5,175 nucleotides of DNA from Verrucomicrobiota bacterium (GCA_003219335.1 QHOF01000175.1:1-5175), one strand, 5' to 3'; counted from the first letter of the stretch, positions 1 through 5,167 are shown. Notes: generated by a model from the sequence alone, not told the origin. A program made the numbers and translations.

Positions 1-91
1 CTGGCGCGTCGAAAAGAATGTATCCCTCCGGCGCTTTAAACAGATAGCAATTCGTTTCAAAAATCCCGCCGCAAAATCGCTCGTAAATCAT
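1..91 (-). CDS. MBL-fold metallo-hydrolase, N-terminal part (runs off the left edge)
   Basis: Reading the minus strand from an ATG at 91-89 gives 30 uninterrupted codons to the window edge. The peptide contains GGIFETNCYLFKAPEG followed by YILFDAP. This is the classic opening of a glyoxalase-II-like metallo-beta-lactamase fold: a first strand ending in TNCYL, a turn, then a second strand ending in an acidic residue before the first loop. The metal-binding HxHxDH motif would lie further in, outside the window, so activity and substrate cannot be judged. An in-frame TGA two codons upstream (100-98) fixes this ATG as the only ordinary start. No good Shine-Dalgarno sequence precedes it. No signal peptide is apparent, so a cytoplasmic enzyme is likely. 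It is divergent from the protease gene at 253. The family call rests on motif recognition over only 30 residues. Confidence 0.7.
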   Translation of the reverse strand, partial: MIYERFCGGIFETNCYLFKAPEGYILFDAP

Positions 92-252
92 CGCAATTCA
101 CTGTATCCAAGCTTGCATACGGCTGAAGTCTGGAGTTTTTACGAATAATTGAATGTTCCGCGCTGCCGGTTGTCTTATTCCTGCCCAACAATGAGGACCT
201 TATCTCGCCGTCTTGCGCGTTACACAGAAATCTGCGAGCATACTCCTTACCG
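92..252. promoter_or_regulatory. Divergent intergenic region between the MBL gene and the tail-specific protease
   Basis: These 161 bases must hold the promoters of both flanking divergent genes. On the plus strand a weak sigma-70-like pair can be drawn: TTGAAT at 149-154 and TCTTAT at 173-178 with an 18-base spacer, each matching consensus at four of six positions. No convincing pair stands out on the minus strand. No Shine-Dalgarno sequence is visible before the protease ATG at 253; the bases before it read CTCCTTACCG. Nothing else structured was seen. The promoter positions are guesses. Confidence 0.25.
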
Positions 253-2454
253 ATGAAATCATCTTTGCGACGTTCAGTGGCGCTTTGCGCCATTCTTTTT
301 ACAGCCGCAATCGCCGCGCCGCCGGCACCGGCGGCGTCAAGAGAAACGGTGGCGACGTCCGTTGGCCGGCTCCTGGAGGAAGGCCATTACACCAAGCAAA
401 AACTCAATGAGGACGTTTCAAGAAAATTCCTGCAAACGTATCTGGAGATGCTCGATTTCAGTCATCTTTTCTTTACCCAAAAAGATGTCGATGAGTTGAA
501 CGCCAAGTACGGCAGCTCGATGGCAGAAGACATTCTTCTTGGCACGCTCAAGCCGGCCTACGACATTTACGCGCTGTACACGAAGCGCGTTGACGAGCGG
601 GTCGCCAAGATAAAAGACCTGTTGAAGCAGCCGATCGATTTCAAGAGTAATGCGACGGTCCAGTTGAGCCGCCAGAAAACGTCCTGGCCAAAAGATCAAG
701 CCGAAGCCGACCAGCTCTGGCGGGGTCGTATCACAAACGAGTTGTTGCAGGAGCATCTGAGCGAACACCCGATTGAGCCTGCTCCGCAACTGGTTGCTCG
801 CCGCTATGATCGTCTCGACCGCAACGTCCACGAGCAAGATAAGGACGAGCAGATGAAACTTTATCTGGACGCGCTCGCCCAGGCATATGACCCGCACTCG
901 GAATACTTGAGCAAGGCGGACATGAAAAATTTCAGCATCAACATGGGCCTCTCGCTCGTGGGCATCGGCGCGATGCTCCGCTCGGAAGACGGCTATGCAA
1001 AAATTGAGAGCCTGGTGCCCGGCGGGCCTGCGCAAGTAGATGGAAGACTTAAAGTAGGCGATCGGATTACCGCCGTGGCACAGGGCCCGGCGGATTATGT
1101 CGACGTCCGCGAGATGCGACTGGACAAGGTTGTCGAGATGATCCGCGGAAAAAAAGGCACGCGCGTGCGCTTGCTGGTGATTCCATCGGATGCCACCGAC
1201 CCGTCGCGCCGGAAAAGCGTCGAGCTGGTGCGGGATGAAATTAAGCTGAAAGATCAGGAAGCCCGCGCCGATATCATCATCAAAAAAGATGAGAACGGCA
1301 ATCCGATTAAACTCGGATGGCTTACGCTCCCTTCTTTTTATGCCGACATGGACAAACACCAGAAGAGCACCACGCGCGATGTGCTGAAGTTGCTCAAACG
1401 GCTGAAGAAAGAAAACATCGCCGGCCTGGTGGTGGACCTGCGGCGAAATGGTGGCGGCTCACTGGAAGAAGCGCTCTCGCTCACCGGCTTGTTTTTGAAA
1501 TCTGGCCCGATCGTTCAGACCAAAGATTATAACGGGACCATCAGGATTTCTTCCGATCCAGATTCAGGCATCGCTTACTCCGGGCCGCTCGTCGTTTTGA
1601 CCAGCCGGCAAAGCGCGTCGGCCAGCGAAATTTTCGCAGCCGCTCTTCAGGATTATGGCCGCGCGGTGATCGTCGGCGACAAGAACACGTTCGGCAAGGG
1701 CACCGTGCAGACCATTCTTCCGATCGGCCGGTTCGCTTCACTGCTGGGCAGCCATTCCGATGAAGACGGGGCGTTGAAGTTAACAATCCAAAAATTTTAT
1801 CGCGTCGCGAGTGGCTCGACGCAGCTCCATGGCGTGTCTTCGGACATTGTCCTGCCGAGTTTGACTGATCTCCCCGAGTACGGCGAGAGCGCGCTAAAGA
1901 ACGCCCTCGCGTATGACGAAGTGCCCAAGGCAAAATACACCAAGTGGTCCGACACTCACTCGCTGTTTGTTGACCAACTGCGGCGACGTTCGGAAGAACG
2001 CGTGAAAAACAATCCCGAATTTCACTACGTAGTGGAGGACATGGATCGTTTGCGTCATAAAATCGATGAAAACCGAATTTCGCTGAACGAAGATGCGCGA
2101 AAAAAGGAACTTCAGGACGACAAACTGCGTAAGGAAACACGTTCGAAAGAGCGTCTGGCGCGGAACCAGGAGGAACCCCAGATCTACCGGCTAACGCTGG
2201 ATACGGTTGATAAGCCGAATCTGCAATTGGTCATGTATCCGGGGAAATTGGCTGAGGCGAAGAAGAATGGCGTTGCCCCGAAAGTTGATCCTGAAGCTGC
2301 TTCAGATGCAGATTCGGATTTGATCGAGGGTCCCAACACCACCGACGATACGAAAGAACCGGCCATCGATCCCGAGCGCGACGAGACGCTTAATATTCTG
2401 ACCGATCTTGTCGATTTTTCGCGTGGCCCGAAGACCGCCAGCGCGAATCATTAG
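253..2454 (+). CDS. prc: Exported tail-specific protease (Prc/Tsp, peptidase S41A)
   Basis: This 733-residue serine protease degrades exported proteins from their C-termini, probably in the periplasm. A signal peptide is clear: basic MKSSLRR, then a hydrophobic stretch at about 8-21, then an Ala/Pro-rich cleavage region at about 22-29. The order matches E. coli Prc: N-terminal helical domain (about 35-220, with WPK and DPHSEYLS motifs), PDZ domain (about 227-311, with carboxylate-binding loop SLVGIGA at 234-240), S41 catalytic core (about 354-536), and the C-terminal Prc domain (about 545-720) ending in ETLNILTDLV. The nucleophile is Ser456 in SASASEIFAAAL; the general base is Lys482 in FGKGTVQ. 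The spacing is 26 residues, one more than E. coli. E. coli Prc is 682 residues; the excess sits mainly in the charged, acidic region after about 655. The ATG at 253 is chosen because it begins the signal peptide, though no Shine-Dalgarno sequence precedes it. The gene looks intact. Confidence 0.95.
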   Translation: MKSSLRRSVALCAILFTAAIAAPPAPAASRETVATSVGRLLEEGHYTKQKLNEDVSRKFLQTYLEMLDFSHLFFTQKDVDELNAKYGSSMAEDILLGTLKPAYDIYALYTKRVDERVAKIKDLLKQPIDFKSNATVQLSRQKTSWPKDQAEADQLWRGRITNELLQEHLSEHPIEPAPQLVARRYDRLDRNVHEQDKDEQMKLYLDALAQAYDPHSEYLSKADMKNFSINMGLSLVGIGAMLRSEDGYAKIESLVPGGPAQVDGRLKVGDRITAVAQGPADYVDVREMRLDKVVEMIRGKKGTRVRLLVIPSDATDPSRRKSVELVRDEIKLKDQEARADIIIKKDENGNPIKLGWLTLPSFYADMDKHQKSTTRDVLKLLKRLKKENIAGLVVDLRRNGGGSLEEALSLTGLFLKSGPIVQTKDYNGTIRISSDPDSGIAYSGPLVVLTSRQSASASEIFAAALQDYGRAVIVGDKNTFGKGTVQTILPIGRFASLLGSHSDEDGALKLTIQKFYRVASGSTQLHGVSSDIVLPSLTDLPEYGESALKNALAYDEVPKAKYTKWSDTHSLFVDQLRRRSEERVKNNPEFHYVVEDMDRLRHKIDENRISLNEDARKKELQDDKLRKETRSKERLARNQEEPQIYRLTLDTVDKPNLQLVMYPGKLAEAKKNGVAPKVDPEAASDADSDLIEGPNTTDDTKEPAIDPERDETLNILTDLVDFSRGPKTASANH

Positions 2455-2458
2455 AGCG

Positions 2459-2482
2459 GGGACGGCTGCACGCGCAGCTCCC
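2459..2482 (+). terminator. GC-rich hairpin just after the protease stop codon
   Basis: The hairpin begins four bases after the TAG of the protease. Its stem is GGGA then GCTGC, paired with GCAGC then TCCC, with an ACGC loop and a two-base CG bulge on the left side. It is well placed to end or protect the protease mRNA. No T-run follows (the next bases are TGCGGTTG), so it is not a classic intrinsic terminator. Confidence 0.35.
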
Positions 2483-2510
2483 TGCGGTTGAGCAATCACG
2501 TCGGGTCGTG

Positions 2511-2593
2511 CTGTAGCGTCCGCTGTCTCAGCGGAGGGAATCGAGCAGCCCGGCGCGTGAATACCGCTGCGCTGAGGACAGCGCACGCTACAG
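2511..2593. repeat. Element A: 83-bp imperfect palindromic repeat (GTAGCG...CGCTAC)
   Basis: The outer ends CTGTAGCGT (2511-2519) and ACGCTACAG (2585-2593) are perfect inverted repeats. The complementarity continues inward as CGCTGT / ACAGCG and CTCAGCG / CGCTGAG, with one mismatch and a one-base bulge, so the whole element can fold into one long cruciform or hairpin. Each arm is also a hairpin by itself. The left arm is CCGCTG-TCT-CAGCGG (2520-2534); the right arm is TGCGCTG-AGGA-CAGCGCA (2568-2585). It sits between two convergent genes, after the protease and 20 bases from the stop codon of the L,D-transpeptidase, where it could act as a two-way transcription stop or mRNA 3' end protector. 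No coding sequence or target-site duplication was recognised. It resembles REP/MITE-type interspersed elements; copy number elsewhere cannot be seen. Confidence 0.8.
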
Positions 2594-2613
2594 CCAGCGG
2601 TGACCGGGCGGTC

Positions 2614-3219
2614 TCACGGCCACCACGGGGGCGAAGGTGGTCCGAACCGCGGGTCAAATCGCGGGCCGAACCGTGGGTCTGCGAATCTATTGCCGCCTCG
2701 CATGAATGGGGATTGCGATTGTCCCAGGTAGCGTCCCGCCGGCGTTCTGCCAAATACAGTAACCGGAGTGCCGACGCTGACGGCATTGAACAACGCAATC
2801 GCATATTGTTCCGGCATGCGAACACAGCCGTGCGACGCGGGATAGCCGGGCAAATAGCCGGCGTGCATTCCGTCCGCGCCATTGAATCGCATGAAGTAGT
2901 GCATCGGCGCCGGGATAAATTTTCCGCCGCGTGGAACTGGCATGTCCGCGTCCGCATCGGCCACGATCGTATTTCCGCGCGCATCGACGATCTTCCCGTA
3001 CATGCTTGAATAGTGAGTTCTTTCCTTCTCCAGAACCTTGAAGGAACCCGTTCCGGTGAGATGTCCGTAACGGCCACTGGAAATCGGCGACGCCAATAAC
3101 GGCCGGCCATTCTGAAGGAGATAGGCGATCTGCTCTTCCAAATCGATCTCAACTGAAGTTTCCGCGCGCAACGAAATGGCCGCGCAGAAAAAGATCAAAA
3201 GTGCAACAACGGTTCTCAC
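2614..3219 (-). CDS. Exported L,D-transpeptidase (YkuD domain)
   Basis: YkuD-family enzymes form 3-3 crosslinks in peptidoglycan or attach proteins to it, using a catalytic cysteine outside the cytoplasmic membrane. This 201-residue protein has a signal peptide (about 1-19, ending SLRA), then a single YkuD domain (about 22-156). The active-site signature is present: His119 in GMHAGYLPG and SHGCVRM at 129-135 with His130, Cys132 and Arg134. No LysM or other wall-binding domain is seen. The C-terminal tail (about 178-201) is low-complexity Arg/Phe/Pro with an eight-residue repeat and ends PPWWP. The start is GTG at 3219-3217; a TAA two codons upstream rules out longer forms. No Shine-Dalgarno sequence is seen, and the start lies inside a palindrome (3216-3239). 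It converges with the protease and lies downstream of thyA in the same direction, separated by element B. Whether it crosslinks or anchors proteins cannot be told. Confidence 0.9.
   Translation of the reverse strand: MRTVVALLIFFCAAISLRAETSVEIDLEEQIAYLLQNGRPLLASPISSGRYGHLTGTGSFKVLEKERTHYSSMYGKIVDARGNTIVADADADMPVPRGGKFIPAPMHYFMRFNGADGMHAGYLPGYPASHGCVRMPEQYAIALFNAVSVGTPVTVFGRTPAGRYLGQSQSPFMRGGNRFADPRFGPRFDPRFGPPSPPWWP
2642..2679 (-). repeat. Short tandem repeat encoding the L,D-transpeptidase C-terminal tail
   Basis: CCGAACCGCGGGTC (2642-2655) recurs as CCGAACCGTGGGTC (2666-2679), 13 of 14 bases identical and 24 bases apart. In the reading frame this gives an eight-residue repeat, DPRFGPRF then DPRFGPPS (residues 181-196). 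The tail is probably disordered and cationic. Confidence 0.75.
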
Positions 3220-3239
3220 ACGCGTTTAAACCCGTGTGA
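3216..3239. promoter_or_regulatory. 24-bp palindrome overlapping the GTG start of the L,D-transpeptidase
   Basis: The arms TCACACG (3216-3222) and CGTGTGA (3233-3239) flank a self-complementary GTTTAAAC core (3224-3231). Only the C/C pair at 3223 and 3232 breaks the symmetry, so 22 of 24 bases are symmetric. On the minus strand the 3' arm contains the GTG start codon (3219-3217). It could be a dimeric repressor operator, or an RNA hairpin that hides the start codon. The symmetry is seen directly; the role is inferred. Confidence 0.5.
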
Positions 3240-3254
3240 TGCGCGAAAGTCGCG

Positions 3255-3401
3255 GGTAGCGCACGCGTCTCGCGTGTTGGTTCCGGCGTCACGCCGAAAC
3301 GGACTTTTCTTAAAACGAGATTTTCAGAGACAGCACGCCACACGAAAAAGGTCGCAATCGCGAGGACGCGCTTGCCAGCACGCGAAGACGCATGCGCTAC
3401 C
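3255..3401. repeat. Element B: 147-bp imperfect palindromic repeat (GGTAGCG...CGCTACC)
   Basis: The left arm at 3255-3280 begins GGTAGCGCACGCGTCT and continues CGCGTGTTGG. The reverse complement of 3374-3401 begins GGTAGCGCATGCGTCT and continues TCGCGTGCTGGC, so the arms match with two mismatches and one inserted base. Inside lie smaller hairpins: CACGCG-TCT-CGCGTG (3262-3276), CGGCG-TCA-CGCCG (3284-3296), CGCG-AGGA-CGCG (3359-3370), and CACGCG-AAGA-CGCATG (one mismatch) just inside the right end. The centre (about 3301-3350) is AT-richer and unstructured. It fills most of the gap between the thyA stop codon (3410) and the L,D-transpeptidase start (3219), so read-through RNA from thyA would meet a strong hairpin. 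It has the same plan as element A but different stem sequences. No open reading frame of interest lies inside. Confidence 0.75.
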
Positions 3402-3409
3402 GACGAAAC

Positions 3410-4213
3410 CTACACCGCGATTGGCGCCTTAATCGAAGGATGCGGATCGTAGCCGATGAGTTCGAAATCTTCGAATTTGAAATCGTGAATGCTTTTGACC
3501 GCCGGATTCAGTTTCATCCGCGGCAAGGGCCGACACTCACGTGAAAGCTGTTCGCGGGCTTGGCCGAGGTGGTTTTTGTAAAGATGCAAATCGCCAAAGG
3601 TGTGAACGAAATCACTCGGCGTAAGATCGACGACTTGGGCCACCATCATCGTGAGCAGTGCGTAGCTTGCGATGTTGAACGGAACACCGAGGAAAAGATC
3701 GCAGCTGCGCTGGTAAAGCTGGCAGCTTAACTCGCCATCCTGCACGTAGAACTGGAAGAGCACGTGACATGGCGGCAGCGCCATCTTGTCGATCTCGGCT
3801 GGATTCCATGCGCTCACGATGAGCCGCCGGCTCTGCGGATTCGATTTGATCTGCGCGATCAAATTATCGATCTGATCGACGCGCACGCCATTTTCGCCGC
3901 GCCAATCGCGCCACTGCGCGCCATAAACACGACCGAGCTCGCCGTTTTGATCGGCCCACTCGTCCCAGATAGTCACCCCATGCTCATTCAGGTAACTGAC
4001 GTTGGTATCGCCGCGCAAAAACCAAAGTAGCTCATAAATGATGGATTTGATGTGCAGCTTTTTCGTCGTGAGCAGCGGGAATCCTGGTCCGTCAGTGCGC
4101 AAATCAAACCGCGCCTGGGCCCCGAAAACTGATAATGTTCCTGTGCCGGTGCGATCGTCGCGTGGTCGACCGTGATCGAGCACGAGTCGCAGCAGGTCGT
4201 GATATTGTCGCAC
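3410..4213 (-). CDS. thyA: Thymidylate synthase
   Basis: ThyA methylates dUMP to dTMP in the cytoplasm using methylenetetrahydrofolate, the only de novo route to thymidylate in bacteria lacking ThyX. The protein is 267 residues against 264 in E. coli and aligns along its full length. Key positions are present: Arg21 in DDRTGTGT, Glu61 in ELLWFL, the catalytic Cys149 in PPCH, the phosphate-binding pair Arg129-Arg130 in QSRRLIVSAWN, the QLYQRSCD motif at 165-172, Asn180 in PFNIASYALL, and His210 and Tyr212 in DLHLYKNH. The C-terminus APIAV matches the conserved closing tail. The start is GTG at 4213-4211, giving MRQYHDLL as in E. coli MKQYLELM; a TAA four codons upstream excludes a longer form. 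No Shine-Dalgarno sequence is seen. No dihydrofolate reductase gene is adjacent; the downstream neighbour is the L,D-transpeptidase. It is divergent from the barrel-protein gene at 4354. Confidence 0.98.
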   Translation of the reverse strand: MRQYHDLLRLVLDHGRPRDDRTGTGTLSVFGAQARFDLRTDGPGFPLLTTKKLHIKSIIYELLWFLRGDTNVSYLNEHGVTIWDEWADQNGELGRVYGAQWRDWRGENGVRVDQIDNLIAQIKSNPQSRRLIVSAWNPAEIDKMALPPCHVLFQFYVQDGELSCQLYQRSCDLFLGVPFNIASYALLTMMVAQVVDLTPSDFVHTFGDLHLYKNHLGQAREQLSRECRPLPRMKLNPAVKSIHDFKFEDFELIGYDPHPSIKAPIAV

Positions 4214-4219
4214 GCCAAA

Positions 4220-4225
4220 ATTTTA
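4220..4225 (-). promoter_or_regulatory. Possible -10 box of thyA, very close to the start codon
   Basis: TAAAAT on the minus strand matches the TATAAT consensus at five of six positions. It ends six bases before the GTG, so transcription would begin at or next to the start codon, giving a leaderless mRNA. The -35 position (TTTCGC with a 17-base spacer) is poor. This is consistent with the absence of a Shine-Dalgarno sequence but remains tentative. Confidence 0.3.
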
Positions 4226-4306
4226 TCGCGGTGAGCGCATTCGCGAAACAGAATTTCTTTTCTATTGCGATTTTGTGATTGCGAGCCGCGCAATGCTCGG
4301 AAGGTT

Positions 4307-4312
4307 TAGAAT
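4307..4312 (+). promoter_or_regulatory. Possible -10 box for the barrel-protein gene
   Basis: TAGAAT matches TATAAT at five of six positions and lies 41 bases before the ATG at 4354, leaving room for a normal leader with its Shine-Dalgarno sequence. The best -35-like hexamer, TTGCGA at 4279-4284, is 22 bases away, which is too far for a standard sigma-70 promoter. An ATTGCGA direct repeat (4264-4270 and 4278-4284) lies just upstream and could be an activator site. Confidence 0.3.
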
Positions 4313-4340
4313 GCTTTGCACGAATTCAATCTTACCTTTG

Positions 4341-4347
4341 AAAGGAG
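4341..4347 (+). promoter_or_regulatory. Strong Shine-Dalgarno sequence for the barrel-protein gene
   Basis: AAAGGAG followed by six bases and then ATG at 4354. It is the clearest ribosome binding site in the window and fixes the start at Met1 rather than the in-frame ATG at 4378 (Met9). Confidence 0.8.
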
Positions 4348-4353
4348 TTTACC

Positions 4354-4872
4354 ATGAACCTGATTGTCTCGCGGAGAATGATAGGAATACTGGGTGCGCT
4401 ATTGACCTCAACGCTGATGCCAGCGTGTGGTCTGCGTTCCACGAATCCTTCCACCGAAACTCTTACTCTCTATCAAGACGCACCGAAGATGAAGCTGCTT
4501 GACCTCGGCGAGCCGGGGAACAGCCCGGGCGACGTCTATCATTTTTTTGCTCCGCTACACTCCAGCCCGAGCGGTCCGGTGATTGGCGAGGTATTTGGCT
4601 CAAAGACGCTGGTCAAGCTTGCGACTGACGCCAACCCAAACCTAGAGCAGCGCACAACACTTCTGTCTTTTACCTTTAGTGATCGCCAGGATCAAATTAT
4701 CGCTTTGGGCGTTGCCGATTACTCGCCGACTGCCGGTGAATTTAATCCAAGCCAGCCGCGCGCGCGCGCGATATTAGGCGGGACCGGAAAGTATATGGGC
4801 GCACGCGGCCAATTGACCAGTACGCGGAATGCCGATGGCTCATATACGCAGGTGTTCACGCTGCTAAAGTGA
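4354..4872 (+). CDS. Exported allene-oxide-cyclase/dirigent-like barrel protein
   Basis: This 172-residue protein begins with an export signal: basic residues Arg7-Arg8, a hydrophobic stretch at about 9-22, then PACGL. Cys25 may be a lipidated cysteine, but MPAC is a poor lipobox, so ordinary signal peptidase cleavage is equally possible. After a short linker, residues about 55-172 look like the eight-stranded barrel shared by plant allene oxide cyclases and dirigent proteins: GDVYHFFAPL near 59-68, GPVIGEVFG at 74-82, and the signature GGTGKYMGARG at 142-152, which parallels the GGTGKF...ARG of dirigent proteins. Bacterial members have no established reaction, so no enzyme activity is assigned. 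A (CG)7 run at 4757-4770 lies within the coding region. The gene is divergent from thyA and followed after 28 bases by a possible cysteine-rich small ORF. The fold call is from motifs; the gene itself is secure. Confidence 0.8.
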   Translation: MNLIVSRRMIGILGALLTSTLMPACGLRSTNPSTETLTLYQDAPKMKLLDLGEPGNSPGDVYHFFAPLHSSPSGPVIGEVFGSKTLVKLATDANPNLEQRTTLLSFTFSDRQDQIIALGVADYSPTAGEFNPSQPRARAILGGTGKYMGARGQLTSTRNADGSYTQVFTLLK

Positions 4873-4900
4873 TGCCGATAAAATGGAGGAAACAATTCCC

Positions 4901-4981
4901 GTGAGTAAACAGGCCACGAGCCTGTGCTCGCCAGACAAAGCGTGCCGGATTGGCACGAGCTGTGGTTGTGACCAGGCTTAG
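4901..4981 (+). CDS. Candidate 26-residue cysteine-rich small protein or leader peptide
   Basis: A GTG at 4901 opens a 26-codon frame ending in TAG at 4979-4981. GGAGG at 4885-4889 lies 11 bases before it, an acceptable though slightly long spacing. The peptide begins MSKQATSLC and ends SCGCDQA. It holds four cysteines at 9, 15, 21 and 23, so three are spaced six residues apart and the last pair is a CxC. Third codon positions are mostly G or C, as in the neighbours. The cysteine pattern could bind a metal, or the peptide could be a cysteine-sensing leader for the gene at 5168. Against coding, two hairpins lie inside it: CGAGC-CTGT-GCTCG (4917-4930) and CGTGCC-GGATT-GGCACG (4941-4957), so the bases may be constrained as RNA instead. 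No family is recognised. It follows the barrel gene closely and could be co-transcribed. Confidence 0.4.
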   Translation: MSKQATSLCSPDKACRIGTSCGCDQA

Positions 4982-5150
4982 ATCGAGATGAATTGGCTCA
5001 GCCCAAGCGGGGTTGCACTGAGCTTGATTAGCGGTAGGTTCTGGTAAACAAGGGCTTAGGCTGCGCACGCGTAGCTGGCCCGTTGCCTGCTTCAGATTTT
5101 CTTAGGCGAAGTCTAGCCGTGGCACATCCGTCCTCGGCCGACTCGACCCA
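4982..5150 (+). other. Hairpin-rich non-coding stretch, possible 5' leader of the gene at 5168
   Basis: No convincing gene lies here. Several hairpins can be drawn in the plus-strand RNA. One pairs CTCAG (4997-5001) with CTGAG (5018-5022), with CCC/GGG pairing possible inside. A second and better one spans 5052-5081: outer GGGC/GCCC, then GCTGCG-CACG-CGTAGC (5060-5075, one G-T pair). A third is CTT-AGGCG-AAG (5101-5111). CTTAGGC occurs twice (5055-5061 and 5101-5107). Together with the two hairpins in 4917-4957 this makes a long, structured region before the next start codon. I could not match it to a known riboswitch, tmRNA, 6S RNA, SRP RNA or RNase P RNA by eye. Confidence 0.35.
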
Positions 5151-5167
5151 GAAAGGATTTTCAATTT

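Noticed and set aside
2..148. Plus-strand open frame of about 48 codons entering from the left edge
   Set aside because: It is codon-for-codon antisense to the MBL-fold start, which has a recognisable motif; the plus-strand peptide does not.
418..1359. Long minus-strand open frame of 313 codons opposite the protease
   Set aside because: It lies entirely antisense to the well-supported prc gene, has no recognisable domain, and is a typical by-product of GC-biased codons on the other strand.
1541..2140. Minus-strand open frame of 199 codons opposite the protease
   Set aside because: Antisense to the catalytic and C-terminal domains of prc, Arg/Ser/Cys-rich and without motifs.
2488..3152. Open frames on both strands overlapping element A and the L,D-transpeptidase
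   Set aside because: They run through the palindrome and overlap a gene with a clear YkuD active site; composition is Arg-rich and no family is recognised.
3216..3239. CRP-type binding site at the palindrome over the L,D-transpeptidase start
   Set aside because: The half-sites are in the opposite order (TCACA...TGTGA) to the CRP consensus TGTGA-N6-TCACA, so the palindrome is kept only as an unassigned site.
4757..4770. (CG)7 alternating run, a possible Z-DNA or slippage site
   Set aside because: It lies in frame within the barrel gene and encodes part of PRARA; the run is short and the frame is intact.
4988..5047. Plus-strand 19-codon frame (MNWLSPSGVALSLISGRFW)
   Set aside because: It has no good Shine-Dalgarno sequence and coincides with the 4997-5022 hairpin; nothing separates it from chance.
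4856..5068. Minus-strand open frame of 70 codons beyond the barrel gene
   Set aside because: It starts with GTG inside a hairpin, has no ribosome binding site or recognisable motif, and covers the candidate cysteine-rich frame and leader on the other strand.
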